From assembly GCF_000308215.1 (NCBI RefSeq), contig NZ_CAJE01000013.1, forward strand, positions 62,001 through 126,000: a stretch of DNA of 64,000 bases, read 5' to 3'. The notes under the pieces were generated by a model. The model saw nothing but the letters and a program-made list of their open reading frames with translations, did no database searches and had not been told where the DNA came from. Shown here piece after piece: positions 42,517 through 51,449 of this stretch. Origin of the DNA: Methanomassiliicoccus luminyensis B10 (GTDB lineage: Archaea; Thermoplasmatota; Thermoplasmata; Methanomassiliicoccales; Methanomassiliicoccaceae). Position numbers and translations under genes: made by a program. Each line of letters starts with the position of its first letter. Within the stretch, counting starts at the first letter, position 1.

Positions 42517-43212
42517 TCACTTCCTCCGCTTGGGCGAGAGACGGCCGACCTTACGACCGGGCGACGCGTTCCTGCTGACGGTGCTGGGCTTGCCGACGTG
42601 CGGGTGACCGCCACCACCGTGGGGGTGGTTGACGGGGTTCATGGCTACACCTTTGACCTTGAAGTAAGCCTTGCTCTTGCTCCGGTAGGCGTGGAACTTG
42701 TTCCCCGACTTTCCGAAGGGCTTCTCCTTCTGACCGCCTCCTGCGACCACGCCTACCGAGGCGCGGCAGCGGGGGTCGAAGGTCTTGAACGACCCGGAGG
42801 GCATTAGGACAACGACCCTGTCGCCCCTGCTGACCAGGGTTGCAGAGGTGCCCGCGGCGCGGACGAACTTGCCGCCGTCGCCGGGCTTGCCCTCGATGTT
42901 GTAGATATAGCTGCCCTCGGGGACCTTGCTGAGAAGCACCACGTTGCCGGGGGACATGTCAGCGTTGGAATCGCCGTAGCTGACCTCGTTCCCGACCGTC
43001 ATCCCCTCAGCGGCGATCATGAGGACGTTCTTGCCGGCGAAGTTGATCTTTGCCAGGGGTCCGCTCCTGCCGGGGGCGTGTATGAGGTCGGTGATCGTTC
43101 CGGCGGTGGCGTCCACCTTAGGATACCGTATGTCGCCGATGTGCCTGTGACCGGGGCTGCGGTACACCGAGGTGCCCTGGCCCCTTCTCTGCTGTCTGAG
43201 TTGTTTTCCCAT
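42517..43212 (-). CDS. rpl2: Ribosomal protein uL2
   Basis: 231 residues with the conserved C-terminal G-V-A-M-N-P-V-N-H-P-H-G-G-G segment containing the functionally important His, and an SH3/OB-type RNA-binding core. It supports peptidyl-transferase-centre assembly. Confidence 0.98.
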   Translation of the reverse strand: MGKQLRQQRRGQGTSVYRSPGHRHIGDIRYPKVDATAGTITDLIHAPGRSGPLAKINFAGKNVLMIAAEGMTVGNEVSYGDSNADMSPGNVVLLSKVPEGSYIYNIEGKPGDGGKFVRAAGTSATLVSRGDRVVVLMPSGSFKTFDPRCRASVGVVAGGGQKEKPFGKSGNKFHAYRSKSKAYFKVKGVAMNPVNHPHGGGGHPHVGKPSTVSRNASPGRKVGRLSPKRRK

Positions 43213-43221
43213 ACTATCCCC

Positions 43222-43503
43222 TCAGAACACTCCGATTCTCATTCCGATATCCTCTGCCGAGTAGCCCTCGGCGAGCTGTATCGTGGCGCGCTTGCCATCC
43301 TTGGTGATCTTGGTCCAGACCCTCTTGACCTTGACATCGAACTGCTTCTCGAAGGCCACCTTGATCTCCTGCTTGTTCGCTTCCTTGAGCACGACGAACT
43401 CGATCTTGTTGCCGTCCTTGAAATCCTGGGTAGGAGTGCCGGCCATGTAGTTCATCGTCTTTTCCGTCACATAGGGGTGGAGCAGAATGTTGCTCTTGGC
43501 CAT
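43222..43503 (-). CDS. rpl23: Ribosomal protein uL23
   Basis: 93 residues (M-A-K-S-N-I-L-L-H-P-Y-V-T-E-K). Tunnel-exit protein and docking site for SRP. The ATG at 43503 is preceded by GGAG; the alternative GTG three codons earlier overlaps uL4. Confidence 0.96.
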   Translation of the reverse strand: MAKSNILLHPYVTEKTMNYMAGTPTQDFKDGNKIEFVVLKEANKQEIKVAFEKQFDVKVKRVWTKITKDGKRATIQLAEGYSAEDIGMRIGVF

Positions 43504-43505
43504 GT

Positions 43506-44276
43506 CTACCACTCTCCTACCTGCTTGAGGGCGGACTCAGAGAACACCGTCAGCCTCCCGGCGGCGCCGCCGGGGGCGAGCTTTCCGGCGCTCAGGCCCT
43601 CGGTCGAGGTTATCTCCACGCCGGGCAGGTTGTTGGCGCCCATGAACACCGGGGCCTCCTTGGCGGAAACGACCACCAGGATGCTCCGGGGGGTCTTGTA
43701 CTTCCTGCTCCTCATCTTGCCGCGTCCAGCGCGGACCTTCTTGCCGTCCTTGGCGCGGTCCAGGTCGGCGGAGATGCCGATACCGGCGAGCGCTTCCACG
43801 ACCTCGGAGGTGGTGGCGAGCTTCTCGAAGTCGTCCTCGACGACCACGGGCAGGGTGATGCCGTCCTCGAACTGGTGGCCTCTCAGCTTCACCATCTCGA
43901 CGTCGCTGAGGGCAGCGAGCGCGGACAGCTTGGCCTTGGTCTTCTCCTTGCGGTTGACTTTCTTGGAATAGTCCTTCTCCGGCTTGGGCGGGAAGGCCCT
44001 GCGGCCGCCCACGTTGTTGGGCGACTCGGCGGCCTTGTTGCCCTGGGTAAGGCGCTGGACCCTGGAGGTACCGCGGCCCTTGCCCCATTGGGAAACAGCA
44101 TGTCGCACCCCCGCCGTGGGGGAGGGGCCATAGGGCTGGCGCTTGTTGGCCATCTCGGCATCGGCGGCCCTCTTGATCACGTCCGGCCTGAACTCAGTGG
44201 CGAAGGCGGAGGGGAGCTCCACGCTCTTCACGACCTCGCCCTTTACGGAATATATGTTAACATTGCTCTTGGCCAT
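43506..44276 (-). CDS. rpl4: Ribosomal protein uL4
   Basis: 256 residues, archaeal form with the long loop containing W-G-K-G-R-G-T-S-R-V that enters the tunnel wall (about 75-95), and a globular Rossmann-like part. In several systems uL4 also represses its own operon. Confidence 0.97.
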   Translation of the reverse strand: MAKSNVNIYSVKGEVVKSVELPSAFATEFRPDVIKRAADAEMANKRQPYGPSPTAGVRHAVSQWGKGRGTSRVQRLTQGNKAAESPNNVGGRRAFPPKPEKDYSKKVNRKEKTKAKLSALAALSDVEMVKLRGHQFEDGITLPVVVEDDFEKLATTSEVVEALAGIGISADLDRAKDGKKVRAGRGKMRSRKYKTPRSILVVVSAKEAPVFMGANNLPGVEITSTEGLSAGKLAPGGAAGRLTVFSESALKQVGEW

Positions 44277-44281
44277 GATCT

Positions 44282-45283
44282 TCAGGCCCCCTGCTTGGAT
44301 TCAGTAGATACATATACCAGGTTGGGCGCCTCCTTAAGCACAGCGCCGGTGGGCCTCACGGGGTCGCGCAGACGGATGAGCCTCTTGGTGGGTCCGGGCA
44401 CGGAGCCGTGGATGAGCACGTAGCTGCCCCTGACGGCGCCATAGTGCACGAAGCCGCCCTTGGGGTTGACCTCATCCCCCTTTTCCCCGACCTTGAGGAT
44501 GCGCTTGTTGAACTCGGTCCTCTGGTGGTAGCCCACCTGGCCGGCCTGCGGGACGGTGGGCCTGACGAAGCCGGGCCTCTTGGGACCCAGGTTGCCTACC
44601 ATCCTGCGGTGCTTGGAGTTCTTGTGGGAGAGCAGCTTGACGCCCCACCTCTTGATGGCGCCCTGGAACCCCTTTCCCTTGGTGACGGCGGCAACATCGA
44701 TGATGGCGCCGTCCTTGGCGAACTCGGTGACGGTGATATCCTTTCCCAGGAGCCCCTTGGCGTACTCCAGCCTCTGTTCGAGGGAACCACCGCCGACGCG
44801 GGTCTCCATGAGGTCAGGGACCTTCTTGGGGACGCCGGTGATGAGCTTTGGCTGGGTATAGGTGAGCACGCGGACATCCTCGATGTCATTCTTGTTGAGC
44901 TCTGTCCAGGCCTTCTCGAAGTCGTAGTTCTTGGGTATGGGCAGCTTCCTCTTCAGCGCCTCGTCGACGCTGGGTGCCCAGACTTCCCCGGCGGTCTTGA
45001 GCCCATAGCGGGTGTTCTCATAGACCCTGACCGCGGCGACCTTCATCGGAGGCACCTCCAGAACGGTCACGGGGACCTGAATCTCCTGCCCGGTGGTGAG
45101 GCTGCTCTTGCGGAAGTCCACCACGAACGCGTGGGTCATGCCCGCCTTATAGCCCGCGAAGTCCTGAAGCTTAGGGCCTTCGCTGATCTCGGGCCAGGAG
45201 TCTAACCTGGGTGTCTGGCTTACTGCTCGCTTTCTCGGCGAATATGCTTTCGAGCCTTTCTTTGGACGTCTCTTGTTTGGCAT
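44282..45283 (-). CDS. rpl3: Ribosomal protein uL3, first gene of the ribosomal operon
   Basis: 333 residues, archaeal/eukaryotic-length uL3 with K-G-K-G-F-Q-G-A-I-K-R-W-G and H-K-N-S-K-H-R-R-M-V near the peptidyl-transferase centre. It heads the long operon of 23 ribosomal proteins plus eIF1, rnp1, secY and others. A TATA element lies about 210 nt upstream, so the leader is unusually long. Confidence 0.97.
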   Translation of the reverse strand: MPNKRRPKKGSKAYSPRKRAVSQTPRLDSWPEISEGPKLQDFAGYKAGMTHAFVVDFRKSSLTTGQEIQVPVTVLEVPPMKVAAVRVYENTRYGLKTAGEVWAPSVDEALKRKLPIPKNYDFEKAWTELNKNDIEDVRVLTYTQPKLITGVPKKVPDLMETRVGGGSLEQRLEYAKGLLGKDITVTEFAKDGAIIDVAAVTKGKGFQGAIKRWGVKLLSHKNSKHRRMVGNLGPKRPGFVRPTVPQAGQVGYHQRTEFNKRILKVGEKGDEVNPKGGFVHYGAVRGSYVLIHGSVPGPTKRLIRLRDPVRPTGAVLKEAPNLVYVSTESKQGA

Positions 45284-45503
45284 GATTCTCCCTCTCGTTT
45301 TTTGAGAGAATCCACTCTCTGTGCTTGCGCCTCTGATCCCTTCGATTGCTCGAGGTCAGCACCTTCGACCGTGGCGCGGTATCCACCCTCCGAGAATGGA
45401 GTTAGAGGGGAAATTGGGATGCTAGAGCATTGCCCATGGCGTCTGGTCGAACGTCCTCAGCGCGTTTAGCGTGCCTGTCGGATAATAGTTATGGTATTTA
45501 AAG
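45284..45503 (-). promoter_or_regulatory. Promoter and long leader of the ribosomal operon
   Basis: On the minus strand a clear CTTTAAATACC TATA element (45493-45503) lies about 210 nt before the uL3 ATG. If it is the only promoter, the leader is about 185 nt. The leader contains a tiny frame and a longer basic, out-of-phase frame (start near 45386) running into rpl3. Either the leader regulates translation, or a closer unseen promoter is used. Confidence 0.5.
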
Positions 45504-46032
45504 TTATCCTGCCATCACGCCGGCATGCTGGCTAGGCCGGATTCCCATTTTGTGGAAGCATGCGAAAGGATGGCAGGGAGGCGCCTCTCCACATTGGGAA
45601 AGGATCATGAAATGGTCGGTCTGAGTCCCAGCGGCTTTCGTAAGTTGATTGAGAGCAACATATTATGCAACATATTAAAACAGCAGAACAACATTGCACT
45701 GGACACGCGGGACCATCGGATGCCTCGCAAGAGGAAAGGCATTCTCCCTGAGAGCAAAACGGCTGAAGTTCCGATACTCTGGTCCCGAACATCGCCCATA
45801 GGAGCATGATGCCGGCGACAGCATGTGGGAAAGGCATTGAGCGCGCCCCTGTGAGCAGGCCGCCTAACGCATCGCACGGTGCTCGTTGCCCCTTGCGGGC
45901 AGGAGCCAGCCGAATGCAGCGGGCGTTGATGCCGAAGGTCATTGGATAAATGGGGCAGAGTGTGGCTTCAAGCCCACGAATGATCGTGAGCGGCTGACGT
46001 TCCCACATCACGTCCGCTGGCGGGGAGCGGAG
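45504..46032. other. Intergenic region after the ribosomal promoter
   Basis: No convincing coding gene: the 94-residue plus frame (45525-45809) and the overlapping minus frame both look random. A GGATAAATGG patch near 45943-45952 could be the promoter of the small gene at 46033. Structured RNA cannot be excluded, but no known RNA consensus was seen. Confidence 0.4.
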
Positions 46033-46239
46033 ATGAAGGTCAAGGAGATCAAGGGAGGGCAGAAGACCCTGTTCAACTTCGACATAGGGGATCCCTTCGA
46101 GGCGCCCTCCATGGACGTGTTCAAGGACCAGTTCAGGCGTCTGCACGGCCGCAACCCCTCCGCATCGGACATCTCGGCCTACTACGACAGGCACCCCAAG
46201 GAATTGGAGCGCGTTCCCGGCCGGACCGGGAAGCGATGA
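46033..46239 (+). CDS. Small hypothetical protein
   Basis: 68 residues from an ATG preceded by GGGGAG. Compact sequence (F-N-F-D-I-G-D-P-F-E-A-P; D-Q-F-R-R-L-H-G-R-N-P-S-A-S-D-I-S-A-Y-Y-D-R-H-P-K-E) that looks like a real helical domain with a short strand start. No family recognised. The longer in-frame extension contains no conserved-looking sequence. Confidence 0.6.
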   Translation: MKVKEIKGGQKTLFNFDIGDPFEAPSMDVFKDQFRRLHGRNPSASDISAYYDRHPKELERVPGRTGKR

Positions 46240-46279
46240 ACTCGGGGCGGCCCCCGGGGACTTTTTCGGGCCCAGGATC

Positions 46280-46600
46280 TCAGAGCTTGCCGTCCTTGGC
46301 CTTCTTCTGCAACCTCTTGGAGCGCTCCTTGGTGTTGAACCCTGTGGCCTTCTCCATGAACTCGTTGTACTTGCGGTTCGACTCGACCATGGCCTCCGTC
46401 GGCGCTGCCTTGTCCGAAGTGGTCGCCACCGACAGGGCGGTCTTGCTGATCAGCTTGACCTCGAAGCGAGTGGTGGCGCCGAACGATGTGACGTAGGCGC
46501 CACCTTCCTCCTTCACTGCGCCGAAGACCTCGGTCATCAGGTTCTTCAGGCCGTCCCCTTCCAAGCTCGCTCCGTGCCCCTTCTTGATGTCGAAATCCAT
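46280..46600 (-). CDS. Hypothetical archaeal protein (DUF5611-like)
   Basis: 106 residues, alpha/beta, beginning M-D-F-D-I-K-K-G-H with a D-G-L-K-N-L-M helix and a Lys-rich C-terminal tail (K-R-L-Q-K-K-A-K-D-G-K). Resembles an uncharacterised Thermoplasmatota family I know as DUF5611; moderate certainty. It lies 12 nt downstream of the RaSEA gene and is probably co-transcribed. Confidence 0.7.
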   Translation of the reverse strand: MDFDIKKGHGASLEGDGLKNLMTEVFGAVKEEGGAYVTSFGATTRFEVKLISKTALSVATTSDKAAPTEAMVESNRKYNEFMEKATGFNTKERSKRLQKKAKDGKL

Positions 46601-46612
46601 ATTATTGTCTCC

Positions 46613-47614
46613 TTAATCGAACTCCAGCTCGCTGCTCAGGTACCGTGAGATGTCCACGCTGGTGCCCATGGTGTCCTGGACGTCCATGACGGCCGCCCAT
46701 TCCTTCCGGCACCCGCACTGCAGGCCCTCGAACTCCCCTGCGTCCTGATTGAAGGAAAAACGCTGGACGGCGTCAAGAATCTTTCTGTCGCAACGGTCGC
46801 AGTTGTGCACGCCCCTCGCGGTCCCTCCCCCGGAGGGCGAGGACATCACCCTGCATCCGCTGACCTCCTTGCCCTGCCTCAGCACTTCTACCAGCGACCA
46901 CAGGTAAGGCGGGCGGTAGTTGCCCCGGCGCCACAGCGCCTCTACCACGGTGTCCCGCTGCACGTTCACCGGGTTGACGCTGACGCTCTCGGAGAACTGG
47001 GAGGAGTACTGTATCGAGCTGATGGCGTCCTCTACCGCAGCGCGCTCCGTGAGGTACGGCGGCTTCAGCAGGAGGTACGTCCTGAGGGGGACCTTCCGGT
47101 CCAGCATCACTTCGGCAGCGCGGGTGTAGTCGGCCACGGTGAAGCCTTTGCGCACGCTCTTCCGGAGGATCTCCTCGTTCGAGCTCTCCAGCCCGATGGC
47201 GATCGCGGACCGCGCGCAGTCGATGCGGGACAGCGAATCATCGGTGATGAACTCCGGGCGGCTCTCGAAGAGGATCCGGTCGGCCTTGCCGAAGGCGGAG
47301 AACACCTCGTCCCGGACCTCCGGGGGCACCTCATTCTCATCAAGGAACGAGCCAGAGGTGTACAGCTTCACCATCCTCTCGCCGCGGTAGCGCTCCGTGG
47401 CCTTGGCCAGTTGAGCCTTCAGGTCCTCGATCGTGACCGCGCGGGAGCTGGCGGCGTTGTAGCCGCACATTAGGCACCCGCCCTGGTAGGACCACCAGCA
47501 CCCGGTGGTGCGGAATATGAGAACGAAAGCTTCCGCTCTCTCCCCGGCGATCATGTCCTCTTCCCGCCACATGCTGACGGGGACCTGCAGCTCTTCCCTG
47601 GTCAATCGGGCCAT
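46613..47614 (-). CDS. Archaeosine biosynthesis radical SAM protein RaSEA
   Basis: 333 residues. The radical SAM cluster cysteines are in C39-W-W-S-Y-Q-G-G-C47-L-M-C50-G-Y, the unusual spacing of the COG1244 family. The C-terminus carries a zinc-ribbon-like C-D-R-C ... C-G-C. RaSEA works with ArcS to convert preQ0-lysine tRNA to archaeosine (G+ at tRNA position 15). ArcS and ArcTGT are not in this window. Confidence 0.9.
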   Translation of the reverse strand: MARLTREELQVPVSMWREEDMIAGERAEAFVLIFRTTGCWWSYQGGCLMCGYNAASSRAVTIEDLKAQLAKATERYRGERMVKLYTSGSFLDENEVPPEVRDEVFSAFGKADRILFESRPEFITDDSLSRIDCARSAIAIGLESSNEEILRKSVRKGFTVADYTRAAEVMLDRKVPLRTYLLLKPPYLTERAAVEDAISSIQYSSQFSESVSVNPVNVQRDTVVEALWRRGNYRPPYLWSLVEVLRQGKEVSGCRVMSSPSGGGTARGVHNCDRCDRKILDAVQRFSFNQDAGEFEGLQCGCRKEWAAVMDVQDTMGTSVDISRYLSSELEFD

Positions 47615-47708
47615 ATTACACCTGAGCTTACAGTGGACATGACAAGTGGAATAACTACCTTTGCCCGGGGAAGCGCTTAAGGGCGGTACGGTCCGGACCG
47701 CTCCTGAC

Positions 47709-49313
47709 TCAAAGCTCGCCCTTGACCATGTTGACGATGGCCCGTGCGGTCATGCTCTCTATGTTCAGGTCCCCCTTCCGGTTGGCATCGACGATCCGGC
47801 CGAGGTCGGTGTCGTACTCCTCGCGGCAGACCCGGATGGCCTCCTTGACCTCGTTGCTGCCGAAGTTGTAGGCCAGCCGGATGAACCTCCTCGCTACGTT
47901 GTTCTTGAGAGCGATGCGGTCCCAGCCTTCGTAGAGGGAGCTGCCCCATTTCAGGTTGTGCTCCCAGCAGTTCAGGAACAGCTCGCTGTAGGTCCTGCTC
48001 ATCTGCTGCAGATCGAAGGACTTGCACCCGTCGTTCAGCTCGCCGGTGGCCACGAAGAACAGCGGGACAATGAGGGACCGGAAGCCGTGCAGGCGGTCCA
48101 CCAACTCGCTGGTCATGGCCACGTCGCTCTCCGTTTCCCCAGGCAGCCCCATGATGATAGTGGCGCAGGGTACCCAATGGTTATCCTCCAGCACCTGGAA
48201 GGCCTGCACAACCGTGTCGGGCCATTGCTCGCACTCAAAGGGGCGGCACTTGCCGCGCATGTATCGGGCCATGAGCCGGGGGCTTCCGGTCTCCACCCCG
48301 GTCTGTCCTCCCAGCCACCTGCTCCCGTCCAGCTCAAGGATCTCGGAGATCTCTGCCACCGCGCGAGGCGCGCTGGCCACGGAGGCCAGGGCAAAGTGGG
48401 AGATGCCCACCTTGGTCACTCCGGGCCGGCCCTTCACCGCGCGGAACAGGCCCACCACCTTCTCCTCGTCCACCGCGATGGACTTGGCACCATAGCGCAG
48501 CACGTCCTCGGCATGAAGGATGGGCTGCCGCCCCGCCCGGAGGTTCAGGTCCACGTCGCGGCAGATGTTCTCCACCGGCAGGCACCGGTACTTCTGCAGC
48601 TGGGGCACGCAGAACTCGCAGCCCCGGCCGCATCCCCGGGCGATCTCCACGATCCCGTTCAGCGTGGCGTGCTCCAGCTGGGGTATCTCCTCAATGGGCG
48701 TCACCTCGCCCATGACCATTCTGGGGATGTCCTCGCCGGACATGGCCTTGCGGAACAGGGGCCCCACCACCCTCTCGGCCTCCCCTATCACCACGCAGTC
48801 CACACCGATCGATTCCCTGGCTCCCCGCTCCGCCAGCTGCCAGGACCCTGGGCCGCCCAGGATTATCCTGGGGTGGTACTTCTGGACGGAGGGATGGCGG
48901 ACCAATTCCTGGAGCTTCAGCTTCATGTGGGGCTCGCCGCCCAGGATCTGGGTGAACGTCGAGGTGGCCGGGCCGATGCCCAGAGGATCGTTCTCCGTCA
49001 ACCCCAGGACCTTGGTGTCCGGCCCGATGACCAGATGCAGCTTGTCAGGATGAGCGACGATGATGTCGTCCTGGGAGAAGCCGCTCCGGAGCAGGGCCGC
49101 CTCGATCTTCCGCATTCCGCAGGGCGCAACGCTCACCGAGCCGTCCTTGTCCGCCTCGATGGAAGGACAGAGCAGGTTGAAGTAAACATTGTCGGGGACG
49201 GTGCCCTTCGGCAGGCACGCGCTGAACCCCATGAACAGTCCTCCGCCGTACTCGCTCATCAACGTCCGATCGGAAGTCAGGACGATCGGATACCCTCCAT
49301 TATGGCTGCGCAT
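47709..49313 (-). CDS. B12-binding-domain-type radical SAM protein (COG1032)
   Basis: 534 residues: an N-terminal domain resembling the cobalamin-binding fold (about 1-200; P-R-I-I-L-G-G-P-G-S near 150) and a radical SAM core with I-A-R-G-C-G-R-G-C-E-F-C near 230. Substrate unknown; relatives act on tRNA, lipids or cofactors. A TTTAAA box immediately precedes the ATG at 49313, so a slightly downstream start (for example M19) is possible. Confidence 0.85.
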   Translation of the reverse strand: MRSHNGGYPIVLTSDRTLMSEYGGGLFMGFSACLPKGTVPDNVYFNLLCPSIEADKDGSVSVAPCGMRKIEAALLRSGFSQDDIIVAHPDKLHLVIGPDTKVLGLTENDPLGIGPATSTFTQILGGEPHMKLKLQELVRHPSVQKYHPRIILGGPGSWQLAERGARESIGVDCVVIGEAERVVGPLFRKAMSGEDIPRMVMGEVTPIEEIPQLEHATLNGIVEIARGCGRGCEFCVPQLQKYRCLPVENICRDVDLNLRAGRQPILHAEDVLRYGAKSIAVDEEKVVGLFRAVKGRPGVTKVGISHFALASVASAPRAVAEISEILELDGSRWLGGQTGVETGSPRLMARYMRGKCRPFECEQWPDTVVQAFQVLEDNHWVPCATIIMGLPGETESDVAMTSELVDRLHGFRSLIVPLFFVATGELNDGCKSFDLQQMSRTYSELFLNCWEHNLKWGSSLYEGWDRIALKNNVARRFIRLAYNFGSNEVKEAIRVCREEYDTDLGRIVDANRKGDLNIESMTARAIVNMVKGEL

Positions 49314-49749
49314 TTTAAATCCCTCTGGGTCCTGCGCGGTACCTTGTGAAGCGACGCCACGCCGGGGGCCGTTCCTCGACCGCGCGTATGCGTTGAAAGT
49401 ATCGTTAACCGATATATCGGCATAAACCTATTCGAACGAATGTCCATGGAAATAATTCCACCAGCACCTGCGGCCAGGACCCCCTCCTCAATGGGAGGGG
49501 GCCGTGGCCTGCAGTCGGGCCGGCCGCCCGCTGGCAAGCTCAAAGGCCGCATGGTCACCAGCTTGGCCCCCGGCCCGTTTGGACCAGGTCGGAGGGCAGC
49601 ATCGGGAGATCTTGATGGTGCGGGACATCCCATCACGCAACGCTATTCTGCCGGATCACGCTCGTCGCGGCTCATCCCGGCCTTTGAAAAGGCGGGTTTC
49701 TGGTGATACTTATTATAATGCCATTCGTATCAGGAATGAAGGTCGGGAA
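49314..49749. other. Intergenic region upstream of the flavoprotein gene
   Basis: No gene is recognised. It contains a perfect 12-bp palindrome (49409-49420), a TTCGAA dyad shortly after, and a CTTATTATAATG promoter element at 49707-49718 about 32-43 nt before the flavoprotein start. Confidence 0.5.
49409..49420. promoter_or_regulatory. Perfect 12-bp palindrome
   Basis: CCGATATATCGG reads identically on both strands. It sits 96 nt upstream of the radical SAM gene on the minus strand and about 330 nt before the flavoprotein gene, and is followed by TTCGAA (49431-49436). It could be an operator for the radical SAM gene. Confidence 0.35.
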
Positions 49750-51099
49750 ATGGCCAAGAAGATAGTTGTCATCGGCTCGGGCGCGGCAGGCATGACCGCG
49801 GCCTCCTCCGCCCGCGAGGCGAACGAGGACGCGGAGATCGTGGTCTTCACCGAAGAGGAGCACGTTTCGTACTCCCCCTGCGCCATACCCTTCGTCCTGG
49901 AAGGCAAGATCAAGGATTTCGATTCCATCATCATGCATACCCCGGAATGGTACCGCAAGGAAAGGAGCATCGAGGTAAGAACCAGGACCAAGGTCACCGG
50001 CGTGGACGTAGACAAGAAGACCATCGCGCTGGCCGACGGGACCTCCGCCCCCTATGACTCCCTGGTACTGGCCACCGGGGGCACCGTGTTCGTCCCGCCC
50101 ATCGAGGGGGCCGATCTCCCCGGCGTGCACAAGGTACGCTTCATCAAGGACGGCATGGACATCCAGAAGGCCATGGCCTCTGCCAGGCACGTCGTGGTCG
50201 CCGGCGCCGGCGTCATCGGCCTGGAGGTGGCCGTTGCGCTCCGCCACGCCGGGCTGGAGGTCACCGTCGTCGAGATGTTCCCTCAGGTCATCCCCCGGAT
50301 CTGCGACGCGGATATGGCCAAAGAAGTGCAGTCTTACTGCGAGTCCCTGGGAATTAAGTTCGTCATGGGCGCCCCGCTGCAGGCCATCCAGGGCGAGGGC
50401 AGGGTCCAGAAGGTCGTCGCCGGGGGCAAGGAGCACCCGGCCGACCTGGTAGTCATGGCTACAGGGGTGAGGGCGAACCTTGAGCTGCCCAACCAGATGG
50501 GACTGGAGATAGGGGGCCTCGGCGCGGTTAGGGTCTCCCCGACCCTGCAGCCATACCGGAAGGGGCGCCTGATGAGGGACGTGTTCCTCGCCGGCGACCT
50601 GGTCATGTGCGAGAGCGCCGCGGCGCCCGGCCCGACCATGAGCCAGCTCGGCGGCACCGGCGTGCGCATGGGCCGCGTGGCCGGCATCAACGCCGCCGGG
50701 GGGTACGCCACCTTCCCCGCAGTGGTGAGCCCGTGGGTATCCCAGATAGGCGACGTTCAGATCGCCGGCACCGGACTCTCCTGCGGCCTTGCCGACTACT
50801 ACGGCATGAGTGTGGTTGAGGGCCGCAGCACCGGCACCACCAGGGCCCGCTACTACCCCGGCGGCAAGAAGCTCATCGTCAAGCTCCTGGCCGACAGGTC
50901 CACCCACCGCATCGTAGGCGGGCAGATACTGGCCGGGGAAGAGGCCACCGGCAGGATCAACTGGATCAGCGCGGCCATCCTGAACGGCGCGACGGTGGAG
51001 GATTTCGTGACCTCTTACGAGAACGCCTACTGCCCGCCGACCTCCATGGTCAAGGATGTGGTGAACCGGGCGGCCGAGGACCTCCTGTCGAAGTTCTAA
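49750..51099 (+). CDS. CoA-disulfide reductase/NADH oxidase-like flavoprotein
   Basis: 449 residues: FAD-binding G-S-G-A-A-G-M near residue 9, the redox-active Cys in Y-S-P-C-A-I-P-F near 44, NAD(P)-binding G-A-G-V-I-G-L-E near 155, C-terminal dimerisation domain. The single catalytic Cys places it with CoA-disulfide reductases and NADH oxidases, cytosolic enzymes of thiol and oxygen/peroxide defence. The ATG at 49750 is chosen because the upstream frame lies across the promoter. Confidence 0.9.
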   Translation: MAKKIVVIGSGAAGMTAASSAREANEDAEIVVFTEEEHVSYSPCAIPFVLEGKIKDFDSIIMHTPEWYRKERSIEVRTRTKVTGVDVDKKTIALADGTSAPYDSLVLATGGTVFVPPIEGADLPGVHKVRFIKDGMDIQKAMASARHVVVAGAGVIGLEVAVALRHAGLEVTVVEMFPQVIPRICDADMAKEVQSYCESLGIKFVMGAPLQAIQGEGRVQKVVAGGKEHPADLVVMATGVRANLELPNQMGLEIGGLGAVRVSPTLQPYRKGRLMRDVFLAGDLVMCESAAAPGPTMSQLGGTGVRMGRVAGINAAGGYATFPAVVSPWVSQIGDVQIAGTGLSCGLADYYGMSVVEGRSTGTTRARYYPGGKKLIVKLLADRSTHRIVGGQILAGEEATGRINWISAAILNGATVEDFVTSYENAYCPPTSMVKDVVNRAAEDLLSKF

Positions 51100-51449
51100 C
51101 CCGGCGCCTCCGGGCGCCATCTTCAAAACCCCTTAAAATGTTTTATTCCGCCCAGACCGCCATGGATGCCATTATATCCTTCCTGATCGCAAATATTTCC
51201 TGTCGGAGGGATCGGTGTGCGAGACTCGGAGATTTTGCAGGCCAAAATAGCGGTGTGGATACTGAGCGGCATGGACGATCGCGGCGAGGAGGAGACGTGG
51301 TTCAGGGCCTCTAATCCCGCTCAGGAAATGGACAGCGAGGATGGCGGGAAGCAGACCCGCGATCGGGTAGCTGATCAATCGGACGCCTTTACCCGGCCAT
51401 CAAGTTAGAAGAAAAGATAGGGTAAGGGGTTTTCGAGGATCGCTCTTCC
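51100..51449. other. Region between flavoprotein and glnA genes
   Basis: Contains only a weak 63-residue frame (below). An AT-rich patch occurs near 51134-51142 (TGTTTTATT) and another around 51172-51195; either could drive the small frame. No terminator hairpin was seen. Confidence 0.35.
51217..51408 (+). CDS. Possible small acidic protein
   Basis: A 63-residue frame starting GTG (M-R-D-S-E-I-L-Q-A-K-I-A-V-W), acidic and helical in its first third and disordered later. It has an AT-rich stretch 20-40 nt upstream and a GGAGGG at about 51205. No family recognised; coding status uncertain. Confidence 0.3.
   Translation: MRDSEILQAKIAVWILSGMDDRGEEETWFRASNPAQEMDSEDGGKQTRDRVADQSDAFTRPSS

Noticed and set aside
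45525-45809. 94-residue plus frame after the ribosomal promoter
   Set aside because: No recognisable family, poor start context, and an equally open minus frame over the same bases.
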